Shown piece by piece: positions 33,942 to 43,662 of a stretch of 64,000 bases of DNA (position 1 is its first letter; each line of letters opens with the position of its first letter). The notes under the pieces are model-generated. The model was given only the letters and a program-made list of their open reading frames with translations. It made no database searches and had not been told where the DNA came from. Where the stretch lies: the NCBI GenBank assembly GCA_934668765.1, contig CAKUOH010000003.1, forward strand, positions 49,211-113,210. The letters run 5' to 3'. This DNA is from an uncultured Helicobacteraceae bacterium. GTDB taxonomy: Bacteria > Campylobacterota > Campylobacteria > Campylobacterales > Helicobacteraceae. A program made the translations under genes and the position numbers.

Positions 33942-36380
33942 CTAAAAATCAAATTGCAATGACATAAAATATCTGCGTCCTTCGCGAATATAGTTGTAAT
34001 TATTTGCGTAAGTAAGTGTATTTCCACCATTGTCGCCCATATAAGATTCATAGTCAATAAAGTCCGTTCCTAGCAAGTTATACACGGCAAAATTTATGCG
34101 AAAGTGCTTTGTCGGTGCGATATACGCGCCTATGTGCATTAGATATATGGGTTTATAGTATTCGCCAAGTGCGGCGGCTGCGGTGTTTGGTGTGTTTGGA
34201 TTGCCACGATAAATCCCCGCTTTGATTTCGCCACGCAAATATCCGCCTACGAATTCGCTATCGTAGTTTAGGGACGCGTTGAAGTTGTGCAAAGGCACAT
34301 TTGTAAGGCGAGAGCCGACATTACTTGCATTTGAATCTTTGGTAATTTTTGAGAATGTATAAGTGTATGCAGTATTTAGGCTTATGTCGCCGTGATTTGC
34401 GATATTTATGGGTTTTATACCAAGTGCGACTTCCGCGCCATAGGTTTTTGCCTTGCCTATATTGACATAATATGAACAGCCACTCGTGGCACTACAAGTA
34501 AAGCCTGTGTTGCCGACAGGTTGATTTTGCGTAATGCTACCAATAGTTGAAATTCTATCCTTAAAATCCGTGTAAAATCCCGTAAGAGAGACATTAAAAT
34601 AATCATTATCGCTTATGATTGAGAGTTCGTAATTTACGCTAGATTCAGGCTTTAACTTGGGATTGCCATAAGTGTGAGTAGTGCCTTGTCCGCTTAAATT
34701 TGCCACGCCGTTTATGAGATTTGATAGTGCTGGGGTTTTGTATCCTGTGGAGATTCCGCCCTTAATGGTTAGCCATTTATCTATCGCGTTATAAGCGATA
34801 TATGCGCGGGGGCTGACATTTGCGCCAAAGATTGAGTTAAAATTCCCGCGCACACCAGCGGTAATAAATACTTTGTCTATTAGCATTAACTCGCCCTCAG
34901 TAAAAATCGCGCCGATGTGTTGCTCTTGCAGTGCCTTTTTGCCAGCTGCTTGAAAGAGTTTGTCCTTAAAAGAATTATACCAATAACGCCCACCCGCGTT
35001 TAAATTTAACCCTACCCAATCATTAAATACAAATAGCATTTGCGCTTTGGAATCTAAAATAATATCTTGCCCCGTAAGCTCACGGCTATCCCCTGCGGTT
35101 ACGCCGTTACCCGTTCGTAAGTTGTTTATTGTCGGTGCATTTGCGGCAAATGTCGAAGTAGGCACGAATCTATCAGGATTCATCATTAGATTGTATTGCA
35201 AACTTGTATCAGTGCCAAGACTTGTCAAAATCGCATTTGAATCATCGATATAATTGCCCTTGTGATTGACAATAGCATTGAATCGATACATATCCATATC
35301 CGCGCCATAGCCATTTTGAGCGCGTCCCGTGCTTGGAGTATAATTCCCTAAAAGCCCTTGTGAATTATCATACATTAACTGCGAATAATCCGCATCAAAA
35401 TACACGCTATTTATGGGTAGTCCGCTATATGTGGCAGATTGACTATTCCAATTTAATCTACCGCCGACATTAAATCCCTCCATAGGTGCTAGTCCTACGA
35501 TATTATTGCGACTTGCATTTGTTAGTCCATTATTGTTAGTAGGAATCACGCGTAAATCCCCAGCCGCCGCGCGTTTATTGTAACGCCCACGCAAGGTTAA
35601 TCCCCAATTTTTCGCGCCATTTAGCGGACCTGCGGTGTAGAGATTGAATCCCATTGTATCGCCAAAGGCGCGTTGCTCTTGCGCAGTGTATTCTACGCCA
35701 AAACTCACACCCCATTTTTCAAAATTTTTCTTTGTGATGATATTTACCACGCCACCCATCGCATCAGAGCCATAAATCGTGCTTGCAGGTCCGCGAATGA
35801 CTTCGATTCGCTCAATAGCACTTAATGGTGGCATAAAACTCGTTACGCTATCGCCAAAACCATTTGGAAACAGTGCAGAGTCGCCATTTATGCGTTTGCC
35901 ATCATTTAATATAAGCGTGTAGCTAGAACCCATACCACGAATGCTAATGCCATAACCGCCCGTTTTGCTTACACCGCTATCAATAGAGACGCCGGGCACA
36001 TTTGCAATCGCCTCCGCAATATCGCGCACGGGGCGGGATTTTAAATCCTGTGCTTTGATTACGCTGATACTTGCTGGGGCATCTTTCAAATCCTGCTCAT
36101 AGCCACTTGCAGAAATTACACTCTCGCCAATATAAACTTCATCGGCTTTAGCGATTTGGGCTTCTATGCTTTTGGATTCGACTGAATCTACGCTAGATTC
36201 GCGTGAATCTTGTGAATCTTGGCGTGAATCTAAACTCGAATCCGTGCTTTGTGTGCTTGAATCTTGAGAATCTAACTCATCGGCATTGAGATTTTGTCCT
36301 AAAATCCCCCCCCCCATTAGCGTTGCAACTAATAGGACTTTGGCGAAAAATTTGCATTGTTTGAACGGTGTAGTTTTCAT
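33942..36380 (-). CDS. TonB-dependent outer-membrane receptor (CfrA/FrpB/CirA-like), phase-variable, currently ON
   Basis: About 812 residues. Start at 36380 chosen because GGAG lies eight bases upstream; the ATG at 36392 has none. Signal peptide (VLLVATLMGGGILGQNLNA) contains a G10 tract in frame. Then an Asp/Ser-rich stretch (~25-60), TonB-box-like EVYIGESVIS, plug domain (APASISVIKAQDLK...IRGMGSSYTLILNDGKRIN...IEVIRGPASTIYGSDAMGGVVNI) and a 22-strand barrel ending SLQFDF. Likely takes up a ferric or other metal chelate; ligand unknown. Monocistronic with an AT-rich upstream region that may hold a Fur-type site. Confidence 0.92.
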   Translation of the reverse strand: MKTTPFKQCKFFAKVLLVATLMGGGILGQNLNADELDSQDSSTQSTDSSLDSRQDSQDSRESSVDSVESKSIEAQIAKADEVYIGESVISASGYEQDLKDAPASISVIKAQDLKSRPVRDIAEAIANVPGVSIDSGVSKTGGYGISIRGMGSSYTLILNDGKRINGDSALFPNGFGDSVTSFMPPLSAIERIEVIRGPASTIYGSDAMGGVVNIITKKNFEKWGVSFGVEYTAQEQRAFGDTMGFNLYTAGPLNGAKNWGLTLRGRYNKRAAAGDLRVIPTNNNGLTNASRNNIVGLAPMEGFNVGGRLNWNSQSATYSGLPINSVYFDADYSQLMYDNSQGLLGNYTPSTGRAQNGYGADMDMYRFNAIVNHKGNYIDDSNAILTSLGTDTSLQYNLMMNPDRFVPTSTFAANAPTINNLRTGNGVTAGDSRELTGQDIILDSKAQMLFVFNDWVGLNLNAGGRYWYNSFKDKLFQAAGKKALQEQHIGAIFTEGELMLIDKVFITAGVRGNFNSIFGANVSPRAYIAYNAIDKWLTIKGGISTGYKTPALSNLINGVANLSGQGTTHTYGNPKLKPESSVNYELSIISDNDYFNVSLTGFYTDFKDRISTIGSITQNQPVGNTGFTCSATSGCSYYVNIGKAKTYGAEVALGIKPINIANHGDISLNTAYTYTFSKITKDSNASNVGSRLTNVPLHNFNASLNYDSEFVGGYLRGEIKAGIYRGNPNTPNTAAAALGEYYKPIYLMHIGAYIAPTKHFRINFAVYNLLGTDFIDYESYMGDNGGNTLTYANNYNYIREGRRYFMSLQFDF
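36306..36315 (-). repeat. G10 contingency tract in the TonB receptor signal peptide
   Basis: Ten C on the plus strand; coding strand ATG GGG GGG GGG ATT gives Met-Gly-Gly-Gly-Ile in the hydrophobic core. In frame now; any change not a multiple of three truncates the protein. Confidence 0.88.
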
Positions 36381-36392
36381 AATGTGCTCCAT

Positions 36393-36646
36393 TTTATAAA
36401 TTTGAAATGTGAATTTTCTTTAAGATTCACGCGTGATTTGCGGATATTTTGTTAATTCTGCTAGGAATCTGCTACCATATTTTACGAATCATTCTTATAG
36501 TAAATCTTAAAAAAGCGAATGGTAGTATTTTGAAATTTAAATTTAACTTAAATATAAGAATTGTTTTTAAAATAAAATATAAACTTTTATAAAACTTATG
36601 ATAGCATTCGCGCTAATTTTAAAGATAAAAGGGGGCGCGAAACACA
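36393..36646. other. Divergent AT-rich regulatory region
   Basis: 254 bases between the TonB receptor (leftward) and the small protein gene (rightward). Candidate -10 boxes: minus strand TAAAAT (36479-36484) and plus strand TATGAT (36597-36602). GAATCATTC (36486-36494) is a near-palindrome within ACGAATCATTCTTATAG, loosely like a Fur half-site pair; this is weak. No gene seen. Confidence 0.4.
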
Positions 36647-36886
36647 ATGTTTGATAAGATAAATGCCACAATCAAGGGCATAGAGGATAGTATGCAAGAG
36701 ATTCAGATTTTGCTCTCTATGCACAAAATTAGCTTTGTGGAGTATATGATGATAAAGCGCGGGAGTATGGACTACCCAGAGCATTTGGAGATGTGGAAGT
36801 TGGAGCAAATTGATAATGAAGTGGAGAAATTAAAAGAAAAAATCAATGAGCTAAATAAAATCAAAAAGGAATTTTTGGTGTATTAG
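36647..36886 (+). CDS. Small coiled-coil protein, unknown
   Basis: 79 residues, no signal or membrane segment. Residues ~52-76 (LEQIDNEVEKLKEKINELNK) form heptads typical of a short coiled coil. AAAGGGGG precedes the ATG. Clean codon usage and a plausible promoter make it a likely real gene. Function not recognised. Confidence 0.65.
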   Translation: MFDKINATIKGIEDSMQEIQILLSMHKISFVEYMMIKRGSMDYPEHLEMWKLEQIDNEVEKLKEKINELNKIKKEFLVY

Positions 36887-36931
36887 ATTCGTGCGAATCT
36901 ACCGCAATGACGGCAAATAAAGGCGATAAAA

Positions 36932-37984
36932 ATGTATAAAAAACTACGCAAATATATCTTTAAATTAGACCCAGAAAACGCACATCATATCACAGAAAAT
37001 CTGCTGATTTTAGCACAGGCAACGCCATTTGTGTTAGAAAAATTAGCACTGCGATTTTGTGTGGCTGATTCGCGGCTAAAAACTAGCGTGTGCGGAATGG
37101 ATTTTTACAATCCTGTGGGCTTGGCGGCAGGTTTTGATAAAAATGCTACGATGACAAAGGGGCTTTTGTCGCTTGGATTTGGGCATATTGAGCTAGGCAC
37201 GATTACGCCAAAGCCCCAAGATGGCAATCCAAAACCGCGCCTTTTTCGATTCGTAGCGGAAAATAGCATTCAAAATGCGATGGGATTTAATAATGACGGC
37301 GCAACTGCGATTTTACGGCGCATTAGTCGAATCTATCCCTTTGCCGTGCCACTTGGCATAAACATAGGCAAAAACAAAATCACAGAACCCCAAAAAGCCC
37401 TATTTGACTACAAAAAATTAGTATCAAACTTTAAAAGCGTGGGCGATTATTTTGCTGTGAATCTATCATCTCCAAATACGCCCAACCTGCGCGATTTGCA
37501 AAATGAAGAGTTTGTCAAAACGCTATTTAGTGAGCTGACAAGGCAAAGCAATAAGCCCATTTTCCTAAAAATCTCGCCTGATATGCAAATCGATTCGATG
37601 CTTCGTGTGTGTGAATGTGCGATAAATAACGGCGCGGCGGGGATTATAGCCACAAATACGACTATCGACTACGCGCTTTTAAAGGGCGCACGGGATTTTG
37701 GGGGCATTAGTGGCGAAGCGTTAAAGAAAAAGTCGCGCGAAGTTTTTAGCATTTTGAGTGAAAATTTCTTTGGCAAAACCGCACTAATCTCGGTGGGTGG
37801 CATAAATGACGGCGATGAGGCTTATGAGCGAATCAAACTTGGTGCGAATCTTGTGCAAATTTATAGCGCGATGATTTTTGAAGGACCTGCGCTGGTTAGC
37901 GAAATCAACAAGGGGATTTTGGCGCGTTTGGAAGAAGATGGGTTTAAGAATATTAACGAAGCGGTGGGCAAATCGTTGCATTAA
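36932..37984 (+). CDS. pyrD: Dihydroorotate dehydrogenase (quinone), class 2
   Basis: 350 residues. N-terminal ~40 residues are the membrane-associating helices of class 2; NLSSPNTPNLR (~176) carries the catalytic Ser; TNTTIDY and SVGGINDGDEA are FMN-binding. Oxidises dihydroorotate to orotate and passes electrons to menaquinone. First of the pyrD-M16-dapA-SDR-pgsA block known from HP1011-1016. A small repeat (36889-36912, GATTCGTGCGAATC with GCAATGACGG) sits just upstream. Confidence 0.97.
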   Translation: MYKKLRKYIFKLDPENAHHITENLLILAQATPFVLEKLALRFCVADSRLKTSVCGMDFYNPVGLAAGFDKNATMTKGLLSLGFGHIELGTITPKPQDGNPKPRLFRFVAENSIQNAMGFNNDGATAILRRISRIYPFAVPLGINIGKNKITEPQKALFDYKKLVSNFKSVGDYFAVNLSSPNTPNLRDLQNEEFVKTLFSELTRQSNKPIFLKISPDMQIDSMLRVCECAINNGAAGIIATNTTIDYALLKGARDFGGISGEALKKKSREVFSILSENFFGKTALISVGGINDGDEAYERIKLGANLVQIYSAMIFEGPALVSEINKGILARLEEDGFKNINEAVGKSLH

Positions 37985-38101
37985 AGTCGCATTATCTCTT
38001 GTGATTTGATAAAATTTCATCAAATCAGCGCAAATTTTAATGAAAACAAATACAAAATCTTTGTAAAATACCACTAAAATTTGCCTTAAAAAATTTTATT
38101 A

Positions 38102-38110
38102 TGCTAGAAT
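38102..38110 (+). promoter_or_regulatory. Extended -10 promoter of the M16 protease gene
   Basis: TGCTAGAAT, 33 bases before the ATG at 38143. It covers the more upstream ATG at 38101, which argues against that start. Confidence 0.65.
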
Positions 38111-38142
38111 TGCAAATTTATTTTTTGAATTTTAGGATTTTT

Positions 38143-39495
38143 ATGAAAAAATTAGGAGTAATTTTAATGTGTTCCCTTGCATTTGCGAATCTAGCAAACG
38201 CCGCGCCCACCACTAAAAAAGCCACAAATCAAAAAAGTTCGCTTCATAAATACGATGAGCTAGTTTTGCCTAATGGGCTGCAAATCGTAGCGATTCCTAT
38301 GAAAAACAACTCGCAGGTTGTGGACATAAATATATTTTATAAAGTCGGTTCGCGCAACGAAGTGCTGGGCAAAAGTGGCATAGCACATATATTAGAGCAT
38401 TTGAGTTTTAAAAGCACCAAAAAGCTCAAAGCTGGGGAATTTGATGAGATTGTCAAAGGCTTTGGCGGAAATAACAATGCTTCTACTAGCTTTGATTACA
38501 CGCGCTATTTTATCAAAGCACACAAGGACAATTTAGACAAATCACTATCCCTTTTTGCCGAGCTAATGCAAAATCTTTCACTTAAAGATAGCGAATTTCA
38601 AACCGAACGCAATGTCGTAGCAGAGGAGCGTCTCTGGCGCACGGACAATAGCCCTACGGGATATTTGTATTTTCGGCTTTTTAACACGGCATTTATCACG
38701 CATAGCTATCATTGGACGCCCATTGGCTTTATGGAGGATATAAAATCGTGGGATATTAAAGATATACGCGAATTTTACAAGAATTTTTATCAGCCTAAAA
38801 ACGCCATTATTGTGGTGGCTGGGGACATCGAATCAAATACGCTTTTTAAAGTCGCTAAAAAGCATTTTAGCAATATCAAAAATACGCGTGAGATTCCTGC
38901 TATCCCACAAGCTAGGGCAAAAGAAGCCCCGCAAGATGACAAGCGATTTGTAGAGATTCGGCGTGAGAATCAAGAAGTAGAGATTTATGCTTTGGCGTAT
39001 AAAATCCCAAATTTCGAGCATAAAGACCAAATCGCGCTGTCGCTTTTAAGCTATATTCTAAGCAATGGCAAAAGCGCGATTTTAGCGCAAAATATGGTTA
39101 CCAAAGAGCAAATCGCTCAAAGCGTGTATTGCTACAATATGGAGTTAAAAGATGATGGGCTTTTTATCTTTATGGCAGCGGGAAATAAAGGGATTAAGGC
39201 TGAATCCTTGCAAGATTCACTGCTAAAACAGCTTGAATCAATTAAAAAAGGCAAAATCACAGCCCAAGACATTGACAAAGCAAAAATCAATATTAAAGCA
39301 GACTTCATCTATGGGCTTGAAAATAGCTCATCGGTGGCTTCACTCTATGGTAGCTACTTTGCGCGGGGTAATATCAAGCCACTTTTAGAATATGAGGAAA
39401 ATTTCGATAAAATCACGGCAAAAGATTTGGTGGCGGTGGCAAATAAATATTTTAACCACGAGCATTCAACGACATTATTTTTAAGGAAAAAATGA
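38143..39495 (+). CDS. Periplasmic M16 zinc protease (PqqE/YmxG-like)
   Basis: About 450 residues from the ATG at 38143, which starts a signal peptide ([19 protein letters not shown]). Inverted zinc motif HILEH (HxxEH) at ~85 and downstream Glu in [12 protein letters not shown] single-length M16 with two lobes, counterpart of HP1012. Degrades peptides in the periplasm; substrates unknown. 26-31 bases before dapA, likely cotranscribed. Confidence 0.92.
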   Translation: MKKLGVILMCSLAFANLANAAPTTKKATNQKSSLHKYDELVLPNGLQIVAIPMKNNSQVVDINIFYKVGSRNEVLGKSGIAHILEHLSFKSTKKLKAGEFDEIVKGFGGNNNASTSFDYTRYFIKAHKDNLDKSLSLFAELMQNLSLKDSEFQTERNVVAEERLWRTDNSPTGYLYFRLFNTAFITHSYHWTPIGFMEDIKSWDIKDIREFYKNFYQPKNAIIVVAGDIESNTLFKVAKKHFSNIKNTREIPAIPQARAKEAPQDDKRFVEIRRENQEVEIYALAYKIPNFEHKDQIALSLLSYILSNGKSAILAQNMVTKEQIAQSVYCYNMELKDDGLFIFMAAGNKGIKAESLQDSLLKQLESIKKGKITAQDIDKAKINIKADFIYGLENSSSVASLYGSYFARGNIKPLLEYEENFDKITAKDLVAVANKYFNHEHSTTLFLRKK

Positions 39496-39526
39496 TGGAT
39501 TTAGCAAGATTTTCAAGGAAATGGCA

Positions 39527-40414
39527 ATGACAAAGGTTATAGGCGCGATGAGTGCGCTAATCACGCCATTTAAAAATGACAAAGTAGATTTTGTAAGCTA
39601 TGAAAAAATCATCAAGCGACAAATTGCATATAAAATGGATGCGTGCGTCCCTATCGGCACGACAGGCGAATCCACAACTTTAAGCCACGATGAGCATAAA
39701 GAGTGCATTGAAGTAGCAGTTAGCATTTGCAAAGGTAGTGGCGTCCAAGTCCTAGCGGGTGCGGGTAGCAACTCTACAAAAGAAGCGATTGAGTTAGCGA
39801 AATTCGCACAACGCGCGGGAGCGGACGCGATTTTATGTGTATCGCCATATTATAATAAACCCACGCAAGAGGGGCTTTATCAGCACTTTTTGGCAATCGC
39901 AAATGCTATTGAAATCCCTGTGCTACTTTATAATATCCCATCACGCACGGGCGTTAGTATAGATATAGCCACCATAGAACGACTTTTTAAGGCAAATCCA
40001 AACATTTATGGTATAAAAGAAGCAAGTGGCGATATTGAACGCGTGGTTGCGCTAAATGCGAAAATGCCAGACTTTGCGATTTTAAGCGGGGAGGACGCCA
40101 TCAATTATCCCATTTTGGCAAGTGGTGGCATAGGAGCGATTAGCGTAACGGGCAATTTACTACCCGATAAAATCGTGGAGTTAGTGGATAGTGCGCGAAA
40201 TGGGGACTTTGAAAAATCCCGCAAAATCAATGCCGAGCTTTTTGCGATTAACAAAGCCCTATTTTGTGAAACGAATCCTATCCCAATCAAAACGGCAATG
40301 TGGCTTTGTGGGCTTATTGAATCTTTGGAATTTAGATTGCCATTAAGTCCGATGAGTGCGCAGAATTTAGCATATTTAGAAACTATAATCCAACAATATG
40401 AGGTGCAAAAATGA
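39527..40414 (+). CDS. dapA: 4-hydroxy-tetrahydrodipicolinate synthase
   Basis: About 295 residues. Schiff-base Lys in GIKEASGD (~161) and Tyr in [11 protein letters not shown] (~133). Condenses pyruvate and aspartate semialdehyde toward DAP and lysine, so it feeds MurE in this window. Start at 39527 (AAGGA seven bases upstream) rather than 39521, where the ribosome site would be too close. Overlaps the SDR gene by four bases. Confidence 0.97.
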   Translation: MTKVIGAMSALITPFKNDKVDFVSYEKIIKRQIAYKMDACVPIGTTGESTTLSHDEHKECIEVAVSICKGSGVQVLAGAGSNSTKEAIELAKFAQRAGADAILCVSPYYNKPTQEGLYQHFLAIANAIEIPVLLYNIPSRTGVSIDIATIERLFKANPNIYGIKEASGDIERVVALNAKMPDFAILSGEDAINYPILASGGIGAISVTGNLLPDKIVELVDSARNGDFEKSRKINAELFAINKALFCETNPIPIKTAMWLCGLIESLEFRLPLSPMSAQNLAYLETIIQQYEVQK

Positions 40415-41211
40415 ATAATAATATGAAAGGCAAAGTGCTTGTAATTAGCGGTGCTACGAGAGGAATCGGCAAGGCAATATTATATAGATTCGCGCAAAAT
40501 GGCGTGAGCGTGGCTTTTACTTATAATCGCAACGAAGAGGAAGCGCAAAAAATCGCAAATGATGTGGAGAGCAAATTTGGCATAAAAGCACGATTTTACC
40601 CGCTAAATGTGCTTGAACCAGAGCAATACACGGAGCTTTTTACAAAGATTGACGCGGATTTTGGGCGCGTGGATTTTTTCGTCTCAAATGCAATCATTTA
40701 TGGCAAAAGTGTGGCGGGAGGATTCGCGCCCTTTATGCGATTACGCCCAAGAGGATTAAATAATATCTACACGGCTACCGTTTTAGCCTTTGTGGTGGGT
40801 GCACAAGAGGCAGCAAAACGAATGCAAAAAAATTTAGAAAATGGCGAATCTTGCGGTGGCGCAATAGTTTCTTTAAGCTCCACAGGCAATCTAGTCTATA
40901 TGCCAAACTACGCAGGACACGGCAACTCCAAAAACGCCGTTGAGACAATGGTAAAATACGCCGCACAGGAATTAGGTGAATTTAAGATTCGCGTAAATGC
41001 CGTAAGTGGCGGTCCTATTGACACAGACGCACTCCGCGCATTCCCAGACTATGAGCAAGTAAAGGCAAAAGTAGAAGAGCAATCCCCGCTAAATCGTATG
41101 GGGACGCCTGATGATTTGGCTGGTGCGGTGTATTTCCTTTGCGATGAAAGTCAAAGTGCGTGGGTTACGGGGCAGACTTTTGTAATTGATGGCGGGACGA
41201 CATTTAAGTAG
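40411..41211 (+). CDS. SDR-family reductase with Tyr-x6-Lys site, enoyl-ACP-reductase-like (HP1014 type)
   Basis: 266 residues. Cofactor motif GATRGIG near residue 12 (Gly-rich TGxxxGIG type). The expected SDR YxxxK is absent: the only candidate is YAGHGNSK (Tyr-x6-Lys), the spacing of FabI/FabL enoyl-ACP reductases. H. pylori HP1014 has been annotated as a 7-alpha-hydroxysteroid dehydrogenase. Ending [11 protein letters not shown] is standard SDR. Enoyl-ACP reduction in fatty-acid synthesis is a fair inference; steroid activity is not supported by sequence. Overlaps dapA (ATGA). Confidence 0.85.
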   Translation: MNNNMKGKVLVISGATRGIGKAILYRFAQNGVSVAFTYNRNEEEAQKIANDVESKFGIKARFYPLNVLEPEQYTELFTKIDADFGRVDFFVSNAIIYGKSVAGGFAPFMRLRPRGLNNIYTATVLAFVVGAQEAAKRMQKNLENGESCGGAIVSLSSTGNLVYMPNYAGHGNSKNAVETMVKYAAQELGEFKIRVNAVSGGPIDTDALRAFPDYEQVKAKVEEQSPLNRMGTPDDLAGAVYFLCDESQSAWVTGQTFVIDGGTTFK

Positions 41212-41237
41212 GATTTTGTAAGGATTTACCCCACGAT

Positions 41238-41771
41238 ATGCGCAATATTCCCAATGTCCTAACCACTTTGCGAATCTTTCTTGCTTTTTTGTTGCTATGT
41301 GTGATTATTTATCGCCCACTGCCAGACTTCGTGGATTTTTCGTGGGTGAATTATACGGCGTGTTTGATTTTTTGCATTGCTTCGATTACGGATTTTTTTG
41401 ATGGCTATATCGCGCGAATCTATAATGTCAAATCCAAATTTGGCGAGGTTTTTGACCCATTGGCAGATAAAATGCTGATTTTAGGCGCATTTATCGGGCT
41501 TTTGCTATTAGAGAGGGCGAATCCTTGGGCGGTATTTTTGATTTTAAGTAGGGAGTTTTTTATCACAGGACTTCGCGTAATGGCAGCAAGCGAGGGCAGA
41601 AATGTCGCTGCAAATAATTTAGGCAAATACAAAACAGGCTTTCAAATCACCGCTGTGGCGTTTTTACTAGCGGATTTATTTCCCGGGGGAGAGGCATTGC
41701 TATGGATTGCGGTGGCTGTAACGCTGTATTCGGGCTATGATTACACGAAAGCATATTATAAAAGCGCGTGA
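41238..41771 (+). CDS. pgsA: CDP-diacylglycerol-glycerol-3-phosphate phosphatidyltransferase
   Basis: 177 residues, about five membrane helices. CDP-alcohol transferase motif DGYIAR...GEVFDPLADK (D-G-x2-A-R-x8-G-x3-D-x3-D) complete. Makes phosphatidylglycerol phosphate in the inner membrane. 26 bases after the SDR gene and followed by rseP, the order also seen in Campylobacter. Confidence 0.95.
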   Translation: MRNIPNVLTTLRIFLAFLLLCVIIYRPLPDFVDFSWVNYTACLIFCIASITDFFDGYIARIYNVKSKFGEVFDPLADKMLILGAFIGLLLLERANPWAVFLILSREFFITGLRVMAASEGRNVAANNLGKYKTGFQITAVAFLLADLFPGGEALLWIAVAVTLYSGYDYTKAYYKSA

Positions 41772-41867
41772 AATGGGCGAATCTTGCGCGTGAAACATAT
41801 CAAATCTAATGCGAATCGTGGCAAATCTAGCGCAAATTGCGCAAAATAAAAATTTAAAGGCAAATAA

Positions 41868-42935
41868 ATGTGGCTAATTATCTCAATTTTGGTATTATCA
41901 TTTCTTATCTTTTTCCACGAGCTAGGGCATTTTTTGGTGGCACGACTCTTTGGCGTAAAGGTAGAAGTTTTTAGCATAGGTTTTGGCAAAAAGATTCTTA
42001 CAAAGCGCGTAAATGGCACAGAATACGCCATCTCTGCCATTCCACTTGGTGGCTATGTGCAGATGAAAGGGCAGGACGATTTAGACCCACTAAAACGAAG
42101 CACCGATAGCGATAGCTACACCGTAAAGCCACATTGGCAAAAAATTTGCATTTTATTTGCTGGGAGTGGGGCGAATCTGCTTTTGGCATTTTTGTTGTAT
42201 ATTTACATTGGACTTGCTGGGATTAACGCACTTTTGCCTATTGTGGGGGAAAGTATGGAGGATTCACCTGCTAAAATCGCAGGGCTAAAAACGGGTGATA
42301 AAATCGTGCGAATCGATAGCAAAGAGATTAAAATTTGGCGTGATATTGCGGACTATGTGGGCGATAAAAAAGAGGCGATAAATATAAGTTTTTTGCGTGA
42401 TGGCGAAAAGCACGAAGTTTCCTTAATCCCGCAAGTAAAAGACGCCAAAAATATCTTTGGTGAGAGCGTAAAACAGAGTTTTATCGGCATTCGTGCAAAA
42501 GGCGAAGTTGGAGTCGTTTACTATGGATTGAGTGAAATTATCCCATTTGCCTTTGGAGAAACGCTATATGCAGGGAAAATGATACTTTTAAGTATCCAAA
42601 AACTTATCAGTGGCATTGTCCCTACAAGTGAGCTAGGCGGTCCCATTGCTATCGTGCAGATTATCTCAAATGCCACAGATAGCGGACTTATCGCGCTTTT
42701 TAGTATAACTGCGCTAATTTCGATAAATTTGGGGCTACTCAATCTTTTTCCCATACCTGCGCTAGATGGCGGACATATCATTTTCACGCTCTATGAGTGG
42801 ATAATGCGCAAACCAATAAGTGAAAAGGTGCTGTATCGGCTAATTGTCTTTGGGTGGGCATTGCTTTTAAGCCTAATGGCACTTGGAATCTACAATGACA
42901 TAGCGCGAATCGCCACAAAAAATTCGCCTTTTTAG
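41868..42935 (+). CDS. rseP: Site-2 intramembrane zinc protease RseP
   Basis: 355 residues. HELGH in the first helix (~20), a single PDZ domain (~110-200, GESMEDSPAKIAGLKTGDKI) and the second metal motif NLFPIPALDGGH (~285). Cleaves membrane anti-sigma or signal peptides. Most proteobacterial RseP have two PDZ domains; one here is normal for Campylobacterota. Confidence 0.95.
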   Translation: MWLIISILVLSFLIFFHELGHFLVARLFGVKVEVFSIGFGKKILTKRVNGTEYAISAIPLGGYVQMKGQDDLDPLKRSTDSDSYTVKPHWQKICILFAGSGANLLLAFLLYIYIGLAGINALLPIVGESMEDSPAKIAGLKTGDKIVRIDSKEIKIWRDIADYVGDKKEAINISFLRDGEKHEVSLIPQVKDAKNIFGESVKQSFIGIRAKGEVGVVYYGLSEIIPFAFGETLYAGKMILLSIQKLISGIVPTSELGGPIAIVQIISNATDSGLIALFSITALISINLGLLNLFPIPALDGGHIIFTLYEWIMRKPISEKVLYRLIVFGWALLLSLMALGIYNDIARIATKNSPF

Positions 42936-42956
42936 GCACAAAATATGGAGGCAAAA

Positions 42957-43640
42957 ATGCAAGAAATTTTACAAGAAAATCTTAGAGTTGTGATTGAAAA
43001 TATCGAAAATGAGCGACTAAAATACTCTGCTCATCACATCATAAAGTTAATTGCTGTATCCAAATATGCGTCTTTGGAGCAAATAATCGCGCTTTATAAT
43101 GCAGGACAAAGGGCATTTGGTGAAAATAAAGTTCAAGATTTAAAGGCAAAAATGCAAGATTCGCAAAATCTCCCGCTTGAATGGCACTTTATTGGCACTT
43201 TGCAAGAAAATAAAATAAATGCGCTTTTAGGCTTAAAACCCACGCTTTTTCAGGCACTAGATTCTATGAAACTCGCAGTTGCTTTGCAAAAACGACTTGA
43301 ATTAAACAATCAAACCCTAAATTGCCTACTTGAAGTTAATAGTTCGCTTGAATCTAGTAAGTCTGGATTCAGCCTTGAATCTGCCATAGATTCATATCAA
43401 AAAATACAAGATTCTTGCAAAAATATCCGCCTAAAAGGCATTATGACGATTGCAACTAATACAGATGATATAAAAATACAAGATTCTTGCTTTAAAAAAA
43501 CAAAAGATATTTTTGATTCGCTTCGTCCAAATGGCGCAGAGATTTTATCGGCTGGAATGAGTAGCGATTATAAAGTCGCCATTGCAAATGGCGCAAATAT
43601 GGTGCGAATCGGCAGTGAGATTTTTAAAATCAATATTTAA
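42957..43640 (+). CDS. yggS: PLP homeostasis protein YggS (PROSC family)
   Basis: About 227 residues. PLP-binding Lys in LIAVSKYA and phosphate-binding AGMSSDYKVAI...MVRIGS. Binds pyridoxal phosphate and keeps B6 and amino-acid balance; no known catalysis. Start at 42957 because the ATG at 42945 itself contains the GGAGG ribosome site for it. Confidence 0.93.
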   Translation: MQEILQENLRVVIENIENERLKYSAHHIIKLIAVSKYASLEQIIALYNAGQRAFGENKVQDLKAKMQDSQNLPLEWHFIGTLQENKINALLGLKPTLFQALDSMKLAVALQKRLELNNQTLNCLLEVNSSLESSKSGFSLESAIDSYQKIQDSCKNIRLKGIMTIATNTDDIKIQDSCFKKTKDIFDSLRPNGAEILSAGMSSDYKVAIANGANMVRIGSEIFKINI

Positions 43641-43662
43641 TGCTTTAAAATCAAAGATTATT

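Noticed and set aside
36486..36505. Fur or NikR operator before the TonB receptor
   Set aside because: The palindrome GAATCATTC is too short and does not match the known 7-1-7 or NikR patterns well.
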